A stretch of 64,000 bases of DNA, taken from Streptomyces sp. WM6378. GTDB lineage: Bacteria; Actinomycetota; Actinomycetes; Streptomycetales; Streptomycetaceae. The stretch is taken from positions 1 to 64,000 of the forward strand of contig NZ_LGDD01000070.1 in the NCBI RefSeq assembly GCF_001279695.1, in the 5' to 3' direction. Below are positions 45,580 through 53,338 of this stretch, one piece after another. Position numbers and translations under genes: made by a program. Numbering within the stretch: position 1 is the first letter of the stretch; the number at the start of each line of letters is the position of its first letter. The notes below the pieces were generated by a model. It was not told where the DNA came from. It made no database searches and saw only the letters and a program-made list of their open reading frames with translations.

Positions 45580-46872
45580 ATGGCCGACGCGGCGCTGCGG
45601 CTGACCGCTCTTGCCGAGGAATTGCTGGGGGAGGCACTCCCGGTACGCATCCGGGCGTGGGACGGCAGCGAGGCGGGCCCGCCCGGCGCCCCGGTTCTCG
45701 TCGTACGCCACCGGCGCGCGCTGCGCCGACTGCTGTGGAAGCCGGGCGAACTGGGCCTGGCCCGCGCCTGGGTGGCGGGCGAGGTCGACATCGAGGGCGA
45801 CCTGTACGCGGCCCTCGACCTGCTGGCCGGGCTGATCTGGGAGCGCGGCGGCGAGCCCAAGGACACCCTCCACCCGGTGCGCGACCCGAGGCTGCGGGCC
45901 GCCGCCAAGGCCCTGGTGAAGCTGGGCGGCGCACTGCCCCCGCCGCCCCCGCCAGCCGAGGAGATGCGGCGCCGCACCGGCCGACTGCACACCAAGCGCC
46001 GCGACAAAGAGGCGATCAGCCACCACTACGACGTCGGCAACGACTTCTACGAGCTGGTGCTCGGCCCGTCGATGGTCTACTCGTGCGCGTACTGGGAGTC
46101 CCCCGAGGCCACCCTCGAAGACGCCCAGCGCGACAAACTCGACCTGATCTGCCGCAAGTTGGCCCTGAAGGAGGGCGACCGGCTGCTCGACGTCGGCTGC
46201 GGCTGGGGCTCGATGGCCATCCACGCGGCCCGCGAGTACGGCGCCCACGTCGTCGGCATCACGCTGTCGCGCGAACAGGCCGCGTTCGCCCGCAAGCGGA
46301 TCGCCGAGGAGGGGCTCACCGACCGGATAGAGATCCGCGTCCAGGACTACCGGGAGGTCAAGGACGGCCCGTTCGACGCGATCTCCTCCATCGGCATGGC
46401 CGAGCACGTCGGCACGGTGCGGTACGCGGAGTACGCCGACATCCTGTACGCCCTGCTCAAGGACGGCGGACGGCTGCTCAACCACCAGATCGCCCGGCGC
46501 CCCGAGCGGGACGAATCGGCGTACCAGGTCGACGAGTTCATCGACAAGTACGTCTTCCCCGACGGCGAGCTGGCCCCGCTCGGCCGCACCCTCGCCACCC
46601 TGGAGGAGGCCGGGTTCGAGGCCCGCGACGTCGAACCGATCCGGGAGCACTACGCCCTGACGCTGCGTCACTGGGTGGCGAACCTGGAGTCCGACTGGGC
46701 CCGCGCCGTGCGGTACACCAGCCCCGGCCGGGCCCGGATCTGGCGGCTCTACATGGCGGCCTCCGCGCTCTCCTTCGAGCGCAACCGGATCGGGGTCAAC
46801 CAGATCCTGGCGGTGAAGACCCCGGTGGGCGGCGCCTCGGGAATGCCGCTGAGGTCCCGCACCTGGAACTGA
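45580..46872 (+). CDS. Cfa-type SAM-dependent methyltransferase (cyclopropane-fatty-acyl-phospholipid synthase family)
   Basis: 430 residues. The N-terminal ~130 residues resemble the lipid-binding region (RALRRLLWKPGELGLARAWVAGEVDIEGDL). The catalytic part begins ISHHYDVGNDFYELVLGPSMVYSCAYW, the diagnostic Cfa segment, then SAM motif LLDVGCGWGSMAIHAA, and ISSIGMAEHVG. Members methylate unsaturated phospholipid acyl chains to cyclopropane or branched forms at the membrane; which product is made here cannot be told. The start is ATG at 45580 with CGGAGG upstream. Flanked by terminators on both sides, so it is transcribed alone. Confidence 0.9.
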   Translation: MADAALRLTALAEELLGEALPVRIRAWDGSEAGPPGAPVLVVRHRRALRRLLWKPGELGLARAWVAGEVDIEGDLYAALDLLAGLIWERGGEPKDTLHPVRDPRLRAAAKALVKLGGALPPPPPPAEEMRRRTGRLHTKRRDKEAISHHYDVGNDFYELVLGPSMVYSCAYWESPEATLEDAQRDKLDLICRKLALKEGDRLLDVGCGWGSMAIHAAREYGAHVVGITLSREQAAFARKRIAEEGLTDRIEIRVQDYREVKDGPFDAISSIGMAEHVGTVRYAEYADILYALLKDGGRLLNHQIARRPERDESAYQVDEFIDKYVFPDGELAPLGRTLATLEEAGFEARDVEPIREHYALTLRHWVANLESDWARAVRYTSPGRARIWRLYMAASALSFERNRIGVNQILAVKTPVGGASGMPLRSRTWN

Positions 46873-46884
46873 CCGCAGGACGTC

Positions 46885-46919
46885 GAAGGGTCCCGGGAGG
46901 CGAACTCCCGGGGCCCTTC
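46885..46919. terminator. Bidirectional terminator, Cfa-type gene / ABC permease
   Basis: A 15-bp stem (GAAGGGTCCCGGGAG / CTCCCGGGGCCCTTC, one wobble) with a GCGAA loop, between convergent genes. Confidence 0.88.
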
Positions 46920-46949
46920 AACTCGCTTGCGTGCGGCGGTACTTGACGA

Positions 46950-49481
46950 CTACTCCGTCTTGATGGCCGTCAGCATGTTGAGCTTCGCGGCGCTGCGGGC
47001 CGGCCACATCGCGGCGAGCACGCCCACCAGCCCTGCGAGCAGCAGGAAGATGCCGATGCGGTCCCACGGGATGACCAGGGCGTAGTTCGGGATGGACTTC
47101 TTGATGGTCTGGCCGATGGCCCAGGCGAGGAAGGAGCCGAGGCCGATGCCGATCACCGCGCCGAACATCGAGATGACGACGGCTTCCAGGCGGATCATGC
47201 GCTTGACCTTGCGGCGGTCCAGGCCGATCGCCCGCAGCATGCCGATCTCCTGCTGGCGCTCGAACACCGACATCGCGAGCGTGTTGACGACACCGAGGAC
47301 CGCGATGATCAGGGCCATCGCGAGCAGGCCGTACATGATGTTGAGCAGCGTGTTGATCATGCCGCCGAACTCGTTGCGGATGTCCTGCTGGTCCATGATG
47401 CTGATCGCCGGGTTGTCACCGAGCGCGCTGACCAGGGCCTTCTCGTTGGCGCTGGTGGCGCCGCCGTCCGTCTTGACGAAGATCTGCGGGATGTAGGGCT
47501 TGGTCTCGTGCGGGTCGAGCACGGAGGTCGGGGCGAGCACCGAGTCCAGGAACTCGTTCTCCTTGTACGTCGCGCCGATCGTGAGCTCGCCCTTCTTCTT
47601 GTCCGCGAACTCGACGGCGACCTTGGAGCCGGGCTTCCAGTTGTGCTTGGCGGCGGTCTTGTCGTCGACGGCTATCCGGCCCTGGCCGAGGGTGGCGAGG
47701 GAGCCGGACACCGGCTCGACGTTGATGACCTTCTCGATGTCGCCGGGCGTGACGCCCGCCACCGACTGGTCGTGGCCGTCGAGCTGGAGGTACGAGGACT
47801 CCTTCGGGGAGACCGCCGAGACGCCCGGGGCCTTGCGCAGCGCGGACAGGACGTCCTTGTCGAGCCCGGAGCCGTTGGCCGCCATCTGGACCATGTAGTC
47901 GGCCTTGATGTTGTCGGTCGTCATCTTGTCGATGGCGGTGCCGAGCGTGACGCCGAGCACGGACAGGCCGGTGACCAGGGTGAGGCCGATGGCGAGCGCG
48001 GAGGCGGTGGCGCCGGTGCGGCGCGGGTTACGCACCGCGTTCTGGCTGGCGAGCTTGCCGGAGACGCCGAACGCCTTGCTGAGCGCGGGCCGTACGAGGG
48101 CGATGATCGGGCGGGACAGGAGCGGGATCAGGATGATGATGCCGACCAGGGCGAGGAAGGCGCCGAGGCCGATGAGCATCTTGCCGTCCTTGCCGGCGGC
48201 GGCACCGGCCATGACCGCGCCCGCACCGGCGAGGGTGATCACGCCGCCGATGGAGTTCCGTACGACCAGGGACTTGGTGGTGGCCACGCCGTGCACGCTG
48301 TTCATCGCGGCGACCGGCGGGATCTTCGCGGCGCGCCAGGCGGGCAGCAGGGCGGCGATCAGGGTGACGAGGACGCCGACGGCGAGGGCGGCGATCACCG
48401 GCGTCGCCGAGACGATCAGCGGGCCGTCCGGCAGCTTGGCGCCGAAGGCACCCATCGCGGACCGCAGCCCGGTCGCGAGGCCGAGACCGAGCGCGAAGCC
48501 GATCGCGGAGGCGATGGTGCCGACCACCAGGGCCTCGGCGAGCACCGAGCGGCGGACCTGCCCGCGCGAGGCGCCGACGGCACGCATCAGGGCGAGCTCA
48601 CGGGTGCGCTGCGCGACCAGCATGGTGAAGGTGTTGGAGATCAGGAAGATGCCGACGAACAGTGCGATCGCGGCGAAGGCGAGCAGCGTCTGGTTGAGGC
48701 CGCTGAGGCCCTGCTCGATGTCCTTGGCCTCCTGGTCGGCGAGCGCCTTGCCGGTCTTGGCGTCGGCGTCCTTGGGGAGCAGCGGCTTGACCTCGGTGAG
48801 GATCTTCTGGGCGTCGGCGCCGGGGGCGGCGGCCACGCTCACCTTCTGGAAGTAGCCCGGCTTGAGGTAGAGCTGCTGTGCGACGGCGGTGTCGAACAGG
48901 ACGAGGCTGCCGCCCGCGTTGACCGCTCCGTCCTCGGTGGTGAAGACGCCGGCGAGCTTGTACTGCTTGACGGGCCCGTTGGTGGCCACCCGCACGGTGT
49001 CGCCGACCGTGTACTCGCCCTTGGCGGCGGTGTCCTTGTCGAGGGCGATCTGGTCGTCCCGCACCGGGCCCGAGCCCTGCGTGAAGGTGTACGCCGGGTC
49101 CTTGCCGTCCTGGCCGGGGGCGAAGTTGCCGCCCTTGTTGGCCCAGCCCTGGCCGATCAGTTTGCCGTCGGTGCCGGCCACACCGGCGAAGCCGTCCACC
49201 CGGCCGGTGGCCGAGGCGACCCCGTCGAGCTTCTCGATCTTCTGCAGGGTCTGCTTGCTGACACCGGGCTCCCGCTCGACGTCGTCACGGCTGCCGTACG
49301 TGGTGACGGCGACGGCCACCTTGTCGTAGCTCTTGGACGACTGGTTGCGGAAGGCGTTGCCGAGGGTGTCGGTGAAGACGAGCGTGCCGGAGACGAAGGC
49401 GACGCCGAGCATGACGGCGAGCACCGTCATCAACAGCCGGGCCTTGTGCGCGAGCACGTTGCGCAGGGCGGTCTTGAACAT
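46950..49481 (-). CDS. FtsX-like ABC permease, second MacB-type system
   Basis: 843 residues, with the same layout as the 14874-17453 permease. An N-terminal TM helix and extracytoplasmic domain precede a first FtsX block with AQRTRELALMRAVGASRGQ, a middle TM pair, a second extracytoplasmic domain, and a final FtsX block with FERQQEIGMLRAIGLDRRK. The two permeases are clearly paralogous. The start is ATG at 49481. Unlike the first system, where ATPase and permease overlap by four bases, here a 264-bp stretch with a dispersed repeat and two hairpins separates it from its ATPase, which may lower permease expression. Substrate unknown. Confidence 0.92.
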   Translation of the reverse strand: MFKTALRNVLAHKARLLMTVLAVMLGVAFVSGTLVFTDTLGNAFRNQSSKSYDKVAVAVTTYGSRDDVEREPGVSKQTLQKIEKLDGVASATGRVDGFAGVAGTDGKLIGQGWANKGGNFAPGQDGKDPAYTFTQGSGPVRDDQIALDKDTAAKGEYTVGDTVRVATNGPVKQYKLAGVFTTEDGAVNAGGSLVLFDTAVAQQLYLKPGYFQKVSVAAAPGADAQKILTEVKPLLPKDADAKTGKALADQEAKDIEQGLSGLNQTLLAFAAIALFVGIFLISNTFTMLVAQRTRELALMRAVGASRGQVRRSVLAEALVVGTIASAIGFALGLGLATGLRSAMGAFGAKLPDGPLIVSATPVIAALAVGVLVTLIAALLPAWRAAKIPPVAAMNSVHGVATTKSLVVRNSIGGVITLAGAGAVMAGAAAGKDGKMLIGLGAFLALVGIIILIPLLSRPIIALVRPALSKAFGVSGKLASQNAVRNPRRTGATASALAIGLTLVTGLSVLGVTLGTAIDKMTTDNIKADYMVQMAANGSGLDKDVLSALRKAPGVSAVSPKESSYLQLDGHDQSVAGVTPGDIEKVINVEPVSGSLATLGQGRIAVDDKTAAKHNWKPGSKVAVEFADKKKGELTIGATYKENEFLDSVLAPTSVLDPHETKPYIPQIFVKTDGGATSANEKALVSALGDNPAISIMDQQDIRNEFGGMINTLLNIMYGLLAMALIIAVLGVVNTLAMSVFERQQEIGMLRAIGLDRRKVKRMIRLEAVVISMFGAVIGIGLGSFLAWAIGQTIKKSIPNYALVIPWDRIGIFLLLAGLVGVLAAMWPARSAAKLNMLTAIKTE

Positions 49482-49539
49482 TTCTTCTCAGTCCTGGGTG
49501 ATCGAGGGCCAGTCGGCAAGCAGCGGGCGGCTAGCCCTC

Positions 49540-49740
49540 CGACTCTGGGCGCCGGAAACTCAGCCCCTCCGACGCGTTGGACGCCTCTCCGGCGACGTTT
49601 GGACGCCGGGGGCCAAAATCAGCCCCTCCGGCGATTGAGGAGCGGGGGTCTGGGGGCAGGGCCCCCAGAGGTACCGGGTACGGGCGCGGGGGCCTGGCGG
49701 CGCAGGGCTAGGGGGTTCGGGGGCGAAGCCCCCGACGGCT
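49540..49740. repeat. Dispersed intergenic repeat, copy E, inside the ABC operon
   Basis: Lies between the ATPase and permease genes. It has the cagcccctccggcgattgaggagcgggggtc block of copy D, a related truncated copy before it (cagcccctccgacgcgttgga), and two hairpins: TCTGGGGGC/GCCCCCAGA (49649-49669) and CGGGGGC/GCCCCCG (49718-49734). The hairpins could partly terminate the operon transcript. Confidence 0.75.
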
Positions 49741-49745
49741 CCGGG

Positions 49746-50516
49746 TCAGCTGGTGCGGCCCTTCGCGTCGAAGGCCTTCATGCGGTCGAGCACCCCGTCC
49801 GCGCTGGGCCGGAGCATCTCGTCGACGATCCGCCCGTCGGCCAGGAATATGACCCGGTCCGCATAGGACGCGGCGACCGGGTCGTGGGTCACCATGACGA
49901 CGGTCTGCCCGAGCTCGCGCACCGAGTTGCGCAGGAAGCCGAGGACCTCGGCGCCGGAGCGCGAGTCCAGGTTTCCGGTCGGCTCGTCACCGAAGATGAT
50001 CTCCGGCTGGGAGGCGAGCGCGCGGGCCACGGCGACGCGCTGCTGCTGGCCGCCGGAGAGCTGGGTGGGGCGGTGGCCGAGCCGGTCGGCCAGGCCCACC
50101 ATGGAGATGACCTGGTCGAGCCACTGCTTGTTGGGCTTGCGGCCCGCGATGTCCATGGGCAGCGTGATGTTCTCCAGGGCGGTCAGCGTGGGCAGCAGGT
50201 TGAACGCCTGGAAGATGAAGCCGATCTTGTCGCGGCGCAGCTGCGTGAGCTGCTTGTCCTTGAGCGAACCGAGCTCGGTCTCGCCGATGCGGACGGAGCC
50301 GGAGCTGAAGGAGTCGAGGCCCGCGACGCAGTGCATCAGGGTGGACTTGCCGGAGCCCGACGGGCCCATGATCGCGGTGAACTCGCCCTGCCGGAAGTCG
50401 ACCGTGACCTGGTCCAGGGCGACCACCTGGGTCTCGCCCGTGCCGTAGACCTTCGACAGCTCGATGGCGCGGGCGGCCACCGCGGTCGCGCGGTGTGCGG
50501 TGGGGATGGTGGTCAC
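49746..50516 (-). CDS. ABC transporter ATP-binding protein, second MacB-type system
   Basis: 256 residues. Walker A GPSGSGKST, Q-loop FQAFNLLPTL, signature LSGGQQQRVAVARAL, Walker B IIFGDEPTGNLDS, H-loop THD. Very similar along its length to the first system's ATPase (for example both end DRMK-FDA-GRTS), pointing to duplication of a whole transporter. The start is GTG at 50516 with AGGAG upstream. Pairs with the permease gene 264 bp downstream. A 16-bp perfect palindrome lies 45 bp upstream of the start. Confidence 0.95.
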   Translation of the reverse strand: MTTIPTAHRATAVAARAIELSKVYGTGETQVVALDQVTVDFRQGEFTAIMGPSGSGKSTLMHCVAGLDSFSSGSVRIGETELGSLKDKQLTQLRRDKIGFIFQAFNLLPTLTALENITLPMDIAGRKPNKQWLDQVISMVGLADRLGHRPTQLSGGQQQRVAVARALASQPEIIFGDEPTGNLDSRSGAEVLGFLRNSVRELGQTVVMVTHDPVAASYADRVIFLADGRIVDEMLRPSADGVLDRMKAFDAKGRTS

Positions 50517-50560
50517 GGAGGTACTCCTGTCGAACGGCTTTCGGGGACTTCTCCATCCTT

Positions 50561-50576
50561 GCCGCCGTACGGCGGC
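50561..50576. promoter_or_regulatory. Perfect 16-bp palindrome upstream of the second ABC operon
   Basis: GCCGCCGTACGGCGGC, 45 bp before the ATPase start, in the 444-bp gap 50517-50960. It could be an operator or a leader hairpin; no known regulator pattern is matched. Confidence 0.35.
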
Positions 50577-50901
50577 ACATCGTCAGTCCCTGTGCCCGTT
50601 CGCTGGCCCTCTTGAGTCGGACGGAAGAACCCCCGCCGTCCTCCTGAGGTATGACGGCACCCCTGAGACGCGCACGGGATCGAGGCGGACTCCGCCGCCG
50701 CTCAAGGCGTACTCCGGCGAGCTGTGCCAGCGTCAGGTGCGAGGCGGAATCGGGCATCGACTTTCCGTCATTCCGGGCCCGCATATCGGGGTACCCCGGA
50801 CGCCCTGCCAACCGCCTCCGGCATGTGCCAACACCGCCCCGAGCTGTGCTGACGCACCCTCAGGTGTCAATAAAATAAGACAACATCGGGTGGTTGTTCC
50901 G

Positions 50902-50929
50902 CTGTTCGGGGGATGCGTCGGGCTAGGCT
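50902..50929 (+). promoter_or_regulatory. Probable bldA promoter
   Basis: CTGTTC (50902-50907) and TAGGCT (50924-50929), 16-bp spacer. The -10 box ends 31 bases before the tRNA 5' end, allowing a short 5' leader to be trimmed. An A/T-rich patch (50869-50882, aataaaataag), rare in this DNA, lies just upstream and might act as an UP-like or regulatory element. Confidence 0.5.
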
Positions 50930-50960
50930 CGTCCCGCGAAACGCGGAGCCGCGCGCCCTT

Positions 50961-51042
50961 GCCCGGATGGTGGAACGCAGACACGGCGAGCTTAAACCTC
51001 GCTGGCCTTCGGGCCGTGCCGGTTCGAGTCCGGCTCCGGGCA
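50961..51042 (+). tRNA. bldA: tRNA-Leu (anticodon UAA), bldA
   Basis: Acceptor GCCCGGA pairs with TCCGGGC, with discriminator A. The anticodon stem GCGAG/CTCGC encloses CTTAAAC, anticodon TAA. A long variable arm (class II) and a GGTTCGAGTCC T-arm are present; CCA is not encoded. In Streptomyces this is the only tRNA that reads UUA efficiently; TTA codons are nearly confined to genes for development, secondary metabolism and accessory functions. Loss gives the bald phenotype. The sequence start matches the S. coelicolor bldA gene as I remember it. Confidence 0.96.
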
Positions 51043-51197
51043 CTCATGCAGGTTCCGGCTTCCCGCGCGTCGGGTCGTCGGACCCTTGCACCCCCCTCCT
51101 CCACGCGTGAAGATCCTCCCTAGGCATTACGTCGGTTTCTTTGCGAGCCTATTACTCTTGACGGCAAGGCCGCGCACGGTGGCCATGGAGGAGTGAG

Positions 51198-52061
51198 ATG
51201 AGGAGCAGCAACCCGGTCTTCTCGCGACGGGGGTTCAGCCGCGACAACGGCTACGCCGGTTTCAACACCGCGCAGTCGCCGCAGGCCGGGGGCAACCCGT
51301 ACGCGCAGGCGCCCACGAACCCGTACGCGACGAACCCGTACGCCCAGCAGGACACGCAGCAGGCGCCGGCCCGCTCCGGTGTGATGACGATCGACGACGT
51401 GGTCGCGCGCACCGCGATCACGCTCGGCACGGTCGTCGCCGGTGCGGTCGTGGCGTGGCTGGCGCTGCCGGTCGACGCGGCGCACATCGGCAAGTCGTAC
51501 GGCATCGCGTTCGGCGCGGCCCTGGTCGCGTTCGTCCTCGCCATGGTCCAGTCCTTCAAGCGCAAGCCGACTCCGGCGCTGATCCTCGGGTACGCCGCCT
51601 TCGAGGGCGTCTTCCTCGGCGTGATCAGCTCGGCCGTCACGACGCACGTGTCGGCGGGTGCGGTACCGCAGGCGGTGCTCGGCACCATGGCGGTCTTCGC
51701 CGGTGTGCTCATCGCCTACAAGACCCGGCTGATCCGGGTCAACCGCCGCTTCACCGGCTTCGTCATGGCCGCGGCCATCGGCTTCATGCTGCTGATGCTG
51801 GTCAACCTGCTGTTCTCGGCGATCGGCGGGGGCGACGGCCTCGGCTTCCGCAGCGGCGGCCTCGGCATCCTCTTCGGGATCGTCGGCATCATCCTGGGCG
51901 CCTGCTTCCTGGCCATCGACTTCAAGCAGGTCGAGGACGGGATCACGTACGGGGCCCCGCGCGAGGAGTCCTGGCTGGCGGCCTTCGGCCTCACCATGAC
52001 CCTGGTGTGGATCTACCTGGAGGCGCTGCGGCTGATCTCCATCCTGCAGGGCAACGACTGA
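51198..52061 (+). CDS. BAX-inhibitor-1/YccA family membrane protein
   Basis: 287 residues. The N-terminal ~60 residues are Asn/Pro/Tyr/Gln-rich with repeated NPYA motifs (NPYAQAPTNPYATNPYAQQ). Seven TM helices then follow, as in the BI-1/YccA family, with YAAFEGVFLGVIS in TM3 and a C-terminal AIDFKQVEDGITYGAPREESWLAAFGLTMTLVWIYLEALRL in parts (family-typical acidic residues of the Ca2+/H+ pathway). Proposed roles in other bacteria are ion leak or protease modulation; nothing specific is known here. The start is ATG at 51198 with GGAGGAG. A perfect 19-bp terminator stem follows. Confidence 0.92.
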   Translation: MRSSNPVFSRRGFSRDNGYAGFNTAQSPQAGGNPYAQAPTNPYATNPYAQQDTQQAPARSGVMTIDDVVARTAITLGTVVAGAVVAWLALPVDAAHIGKSYGIAFGAALVAFVLAMVQSFKRKPTPALILGYAAFEGVFLGVISSAVTTHVSAGAVPQAVLGTMAVFAGVLIAYKTRLIRVNRRFTGFVMAAAIGFMLLMLVNLLFSAIGGGDGLGFRSGGLGILFGIVGIILGACFLAIDFKQVEDGITYGAPREESWLAAFGLTMTLVWIYLEALRLISILQGND

Positions 52062-52081
52062 CACCGGCGACGGTGAACGTC

Positions 52082-52124
52082 ACGAGGGGCCCCGCCCGGC
52101 ACACCGCCGGGCGGGGCCCCTCGT
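52082..52124. terminator. Bidirectional terminator, BI-1 gene / GH64 gene
   Basis: A perfect 19-bp stem (ACGAGGGGCCCCGCCCGGC and complement) with a 5-base loop, between convergent genes. Confidence 0.92.
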
Positions 52125-52131
52125 CGTGTGC

Positions 52132-53325
52132 TCACCAGCCGATCGACAGCGTCAGATCGGTGGGCGGGTTCGCGTTGCCCAGGATCTGTACCGAGGACTG
52201 GTCATTGATGTCGTCGTACGGGAAGCCGTACGCGCGGCCGTCCAGGCCGACCGTGTGGAAGAAGGCCGCGTAGTCGTTCTTGGCGGCCGTGCCCTGGTAG
52301 TACGCGGACGGGGTGTGCCACAGCGCGGTGTTCTGGGCCACGCCCCGGTTGAACGCGGCGCAGAACTCCGCGCCGAGCCGCTTCTCCTCGTCGCCGCCCG
52401 AGGCGAGCGCGCCCGAGCAGGCCATGACCTCGCGCGAGGTCGGCTTGTGCAGGGTGAAGGGGCCCGCGCCGTTCCTGGTGAAGGTCAGGGTGTCGCCCGC
52501 GACCCGCCCGGAGAACGTCTCGCCCGGCAGGCTCAGGGTGAAGGGGTGGGACGCGTAGTAGCTCCAGGTCTGGTCGATGGTCGCGGTCAGGTAGTCCGCC
52601 GGGAAGCCGGCGGCCGAGCGCGGGGCCACGATCCGGTAGGTGGACCGCAGCGGCTCGAAGGCCGCCCCGACGCCCGCCGCGTACGCCGACATGACCTGGG
52701 CGCGGGTCCTGGTGATGCCGCGGGTGGTGTCGTAGCCGCTGGAGGTCTGGCGCAGCCGGGAGGTCATCGGGAAGCCGAACTGGTCGACCTGGGTGGTGTT
52801 CCCGCCGTACGCCGCCTGCCCGTTGACGAAGGTGTACTCGTACCAGTCGTAGTAGACGTCGTTGTTGGGGTCGGACGGGTTGTTCGGGTCGGGGCCGCCC
52901 CAGCCCTGGTCGTCCGGCGAGACCGGGATGTAGAGCGGCGAGCCGAGCGAGAGGTAGACGCGGCCGCCGCGGATCGAGGACGGGGAGGCGACCCGGCCGC
53001 CCGCCTGGGCCAGGGTGAACGACATGTTCGGGTAGTTCACGCCGTGCTTGGAGAGGTGGCCCGGCGCGTTCGCGTCGAGGTGGTTGATGTGGGCCGTGCT
53101 GCCGTCGGGCTTGAGGTACGACCACTGGCCGGGGGTGATCTGGCCGAGCACGGTGACGTAGATCTGCGCGTCGGCGTACGCGCCGTGGGTGTTGTTCTGG
53201 AAGACGATCGGGAATCCGGCCGCGGCGGCCGGGGTGTTGGCGGCCGTCGCCGTGCCGCCGCCCGCGCCGAGGAACATCAGGGCGCCGGCGGTCGCGGCCG
53301 CGAGGAGGAGCCGTACGGTCTTCAT
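52132..53325 (-). CDS. Secreted GH64 beta-1,3-glucanase
   Basis: 397 residues. The signal peptide (MKTVRLLLAAATAGALMFLG...) is followed by the thaumatin-like/GH64 fold: FPIVFQNNTHGAYADAQIYVTVLGQ, the GGRVYLSLGSPLYIPV strand, WYEYTFVNG, NTTQVDQFGFPM (catalytic Glu/Asp region) and a C-terminal AYGFPYDDINDQSS. GH64 enzymes release laminaripentaose from beta-1,3-glucan of fungal walls or laminarin. The start is ATG at 53325 with GAGGAGG, 13 bp after the GH16 stop, so both belong to one operon controlled from upstream of the GH16 gene. No carbohydrate-binding module is visible. Confidence 0.92.
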   Translation of the reverse strand: MKTVRLLLAAATAGALMFLGAGGGTATAANTPAAAAGFPIVFQNNTHGAYADAQIYVTVLGQITPGQWSYLKPDGSTAHINHLDANAPGHLSKHGVNYPNMSFTLAQAGGRVASPSSIRGGRVYLSLGSPLYIPVSPDDQGWGGPDPNNPSDPNNDVYYDWYEYTFVNGQAAYGGNTTQVDQFGFPMTSRLRQTSSGYDTTRGITRTRAQVMSAYAAGVGAAFEPLRSTYRIVAPRSAAGFPADYLTATIDQTWSYYASHPFTLSLPGETFSGRVAGDTLTFTRNGAGPFTLHKPTSREVMACSGALASGGDEEKRLGAEFCAAFNRGVAQNTALWHTPSAYYQGTAAKNDYAAFFHTVGLDGRAYGFPYDDINDQSSVQILGNANPPTDLTLSIGW

Positions 53326-53338
53326 GCCTGCCTCCTCA

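Noticed and set aside
47508..50615. 1035-residue plus-strand open frame over the second ABC system
   Set aside because: Antisense to the permease and ATPase; Gly/Asp/Arg/His-rich nonsense.
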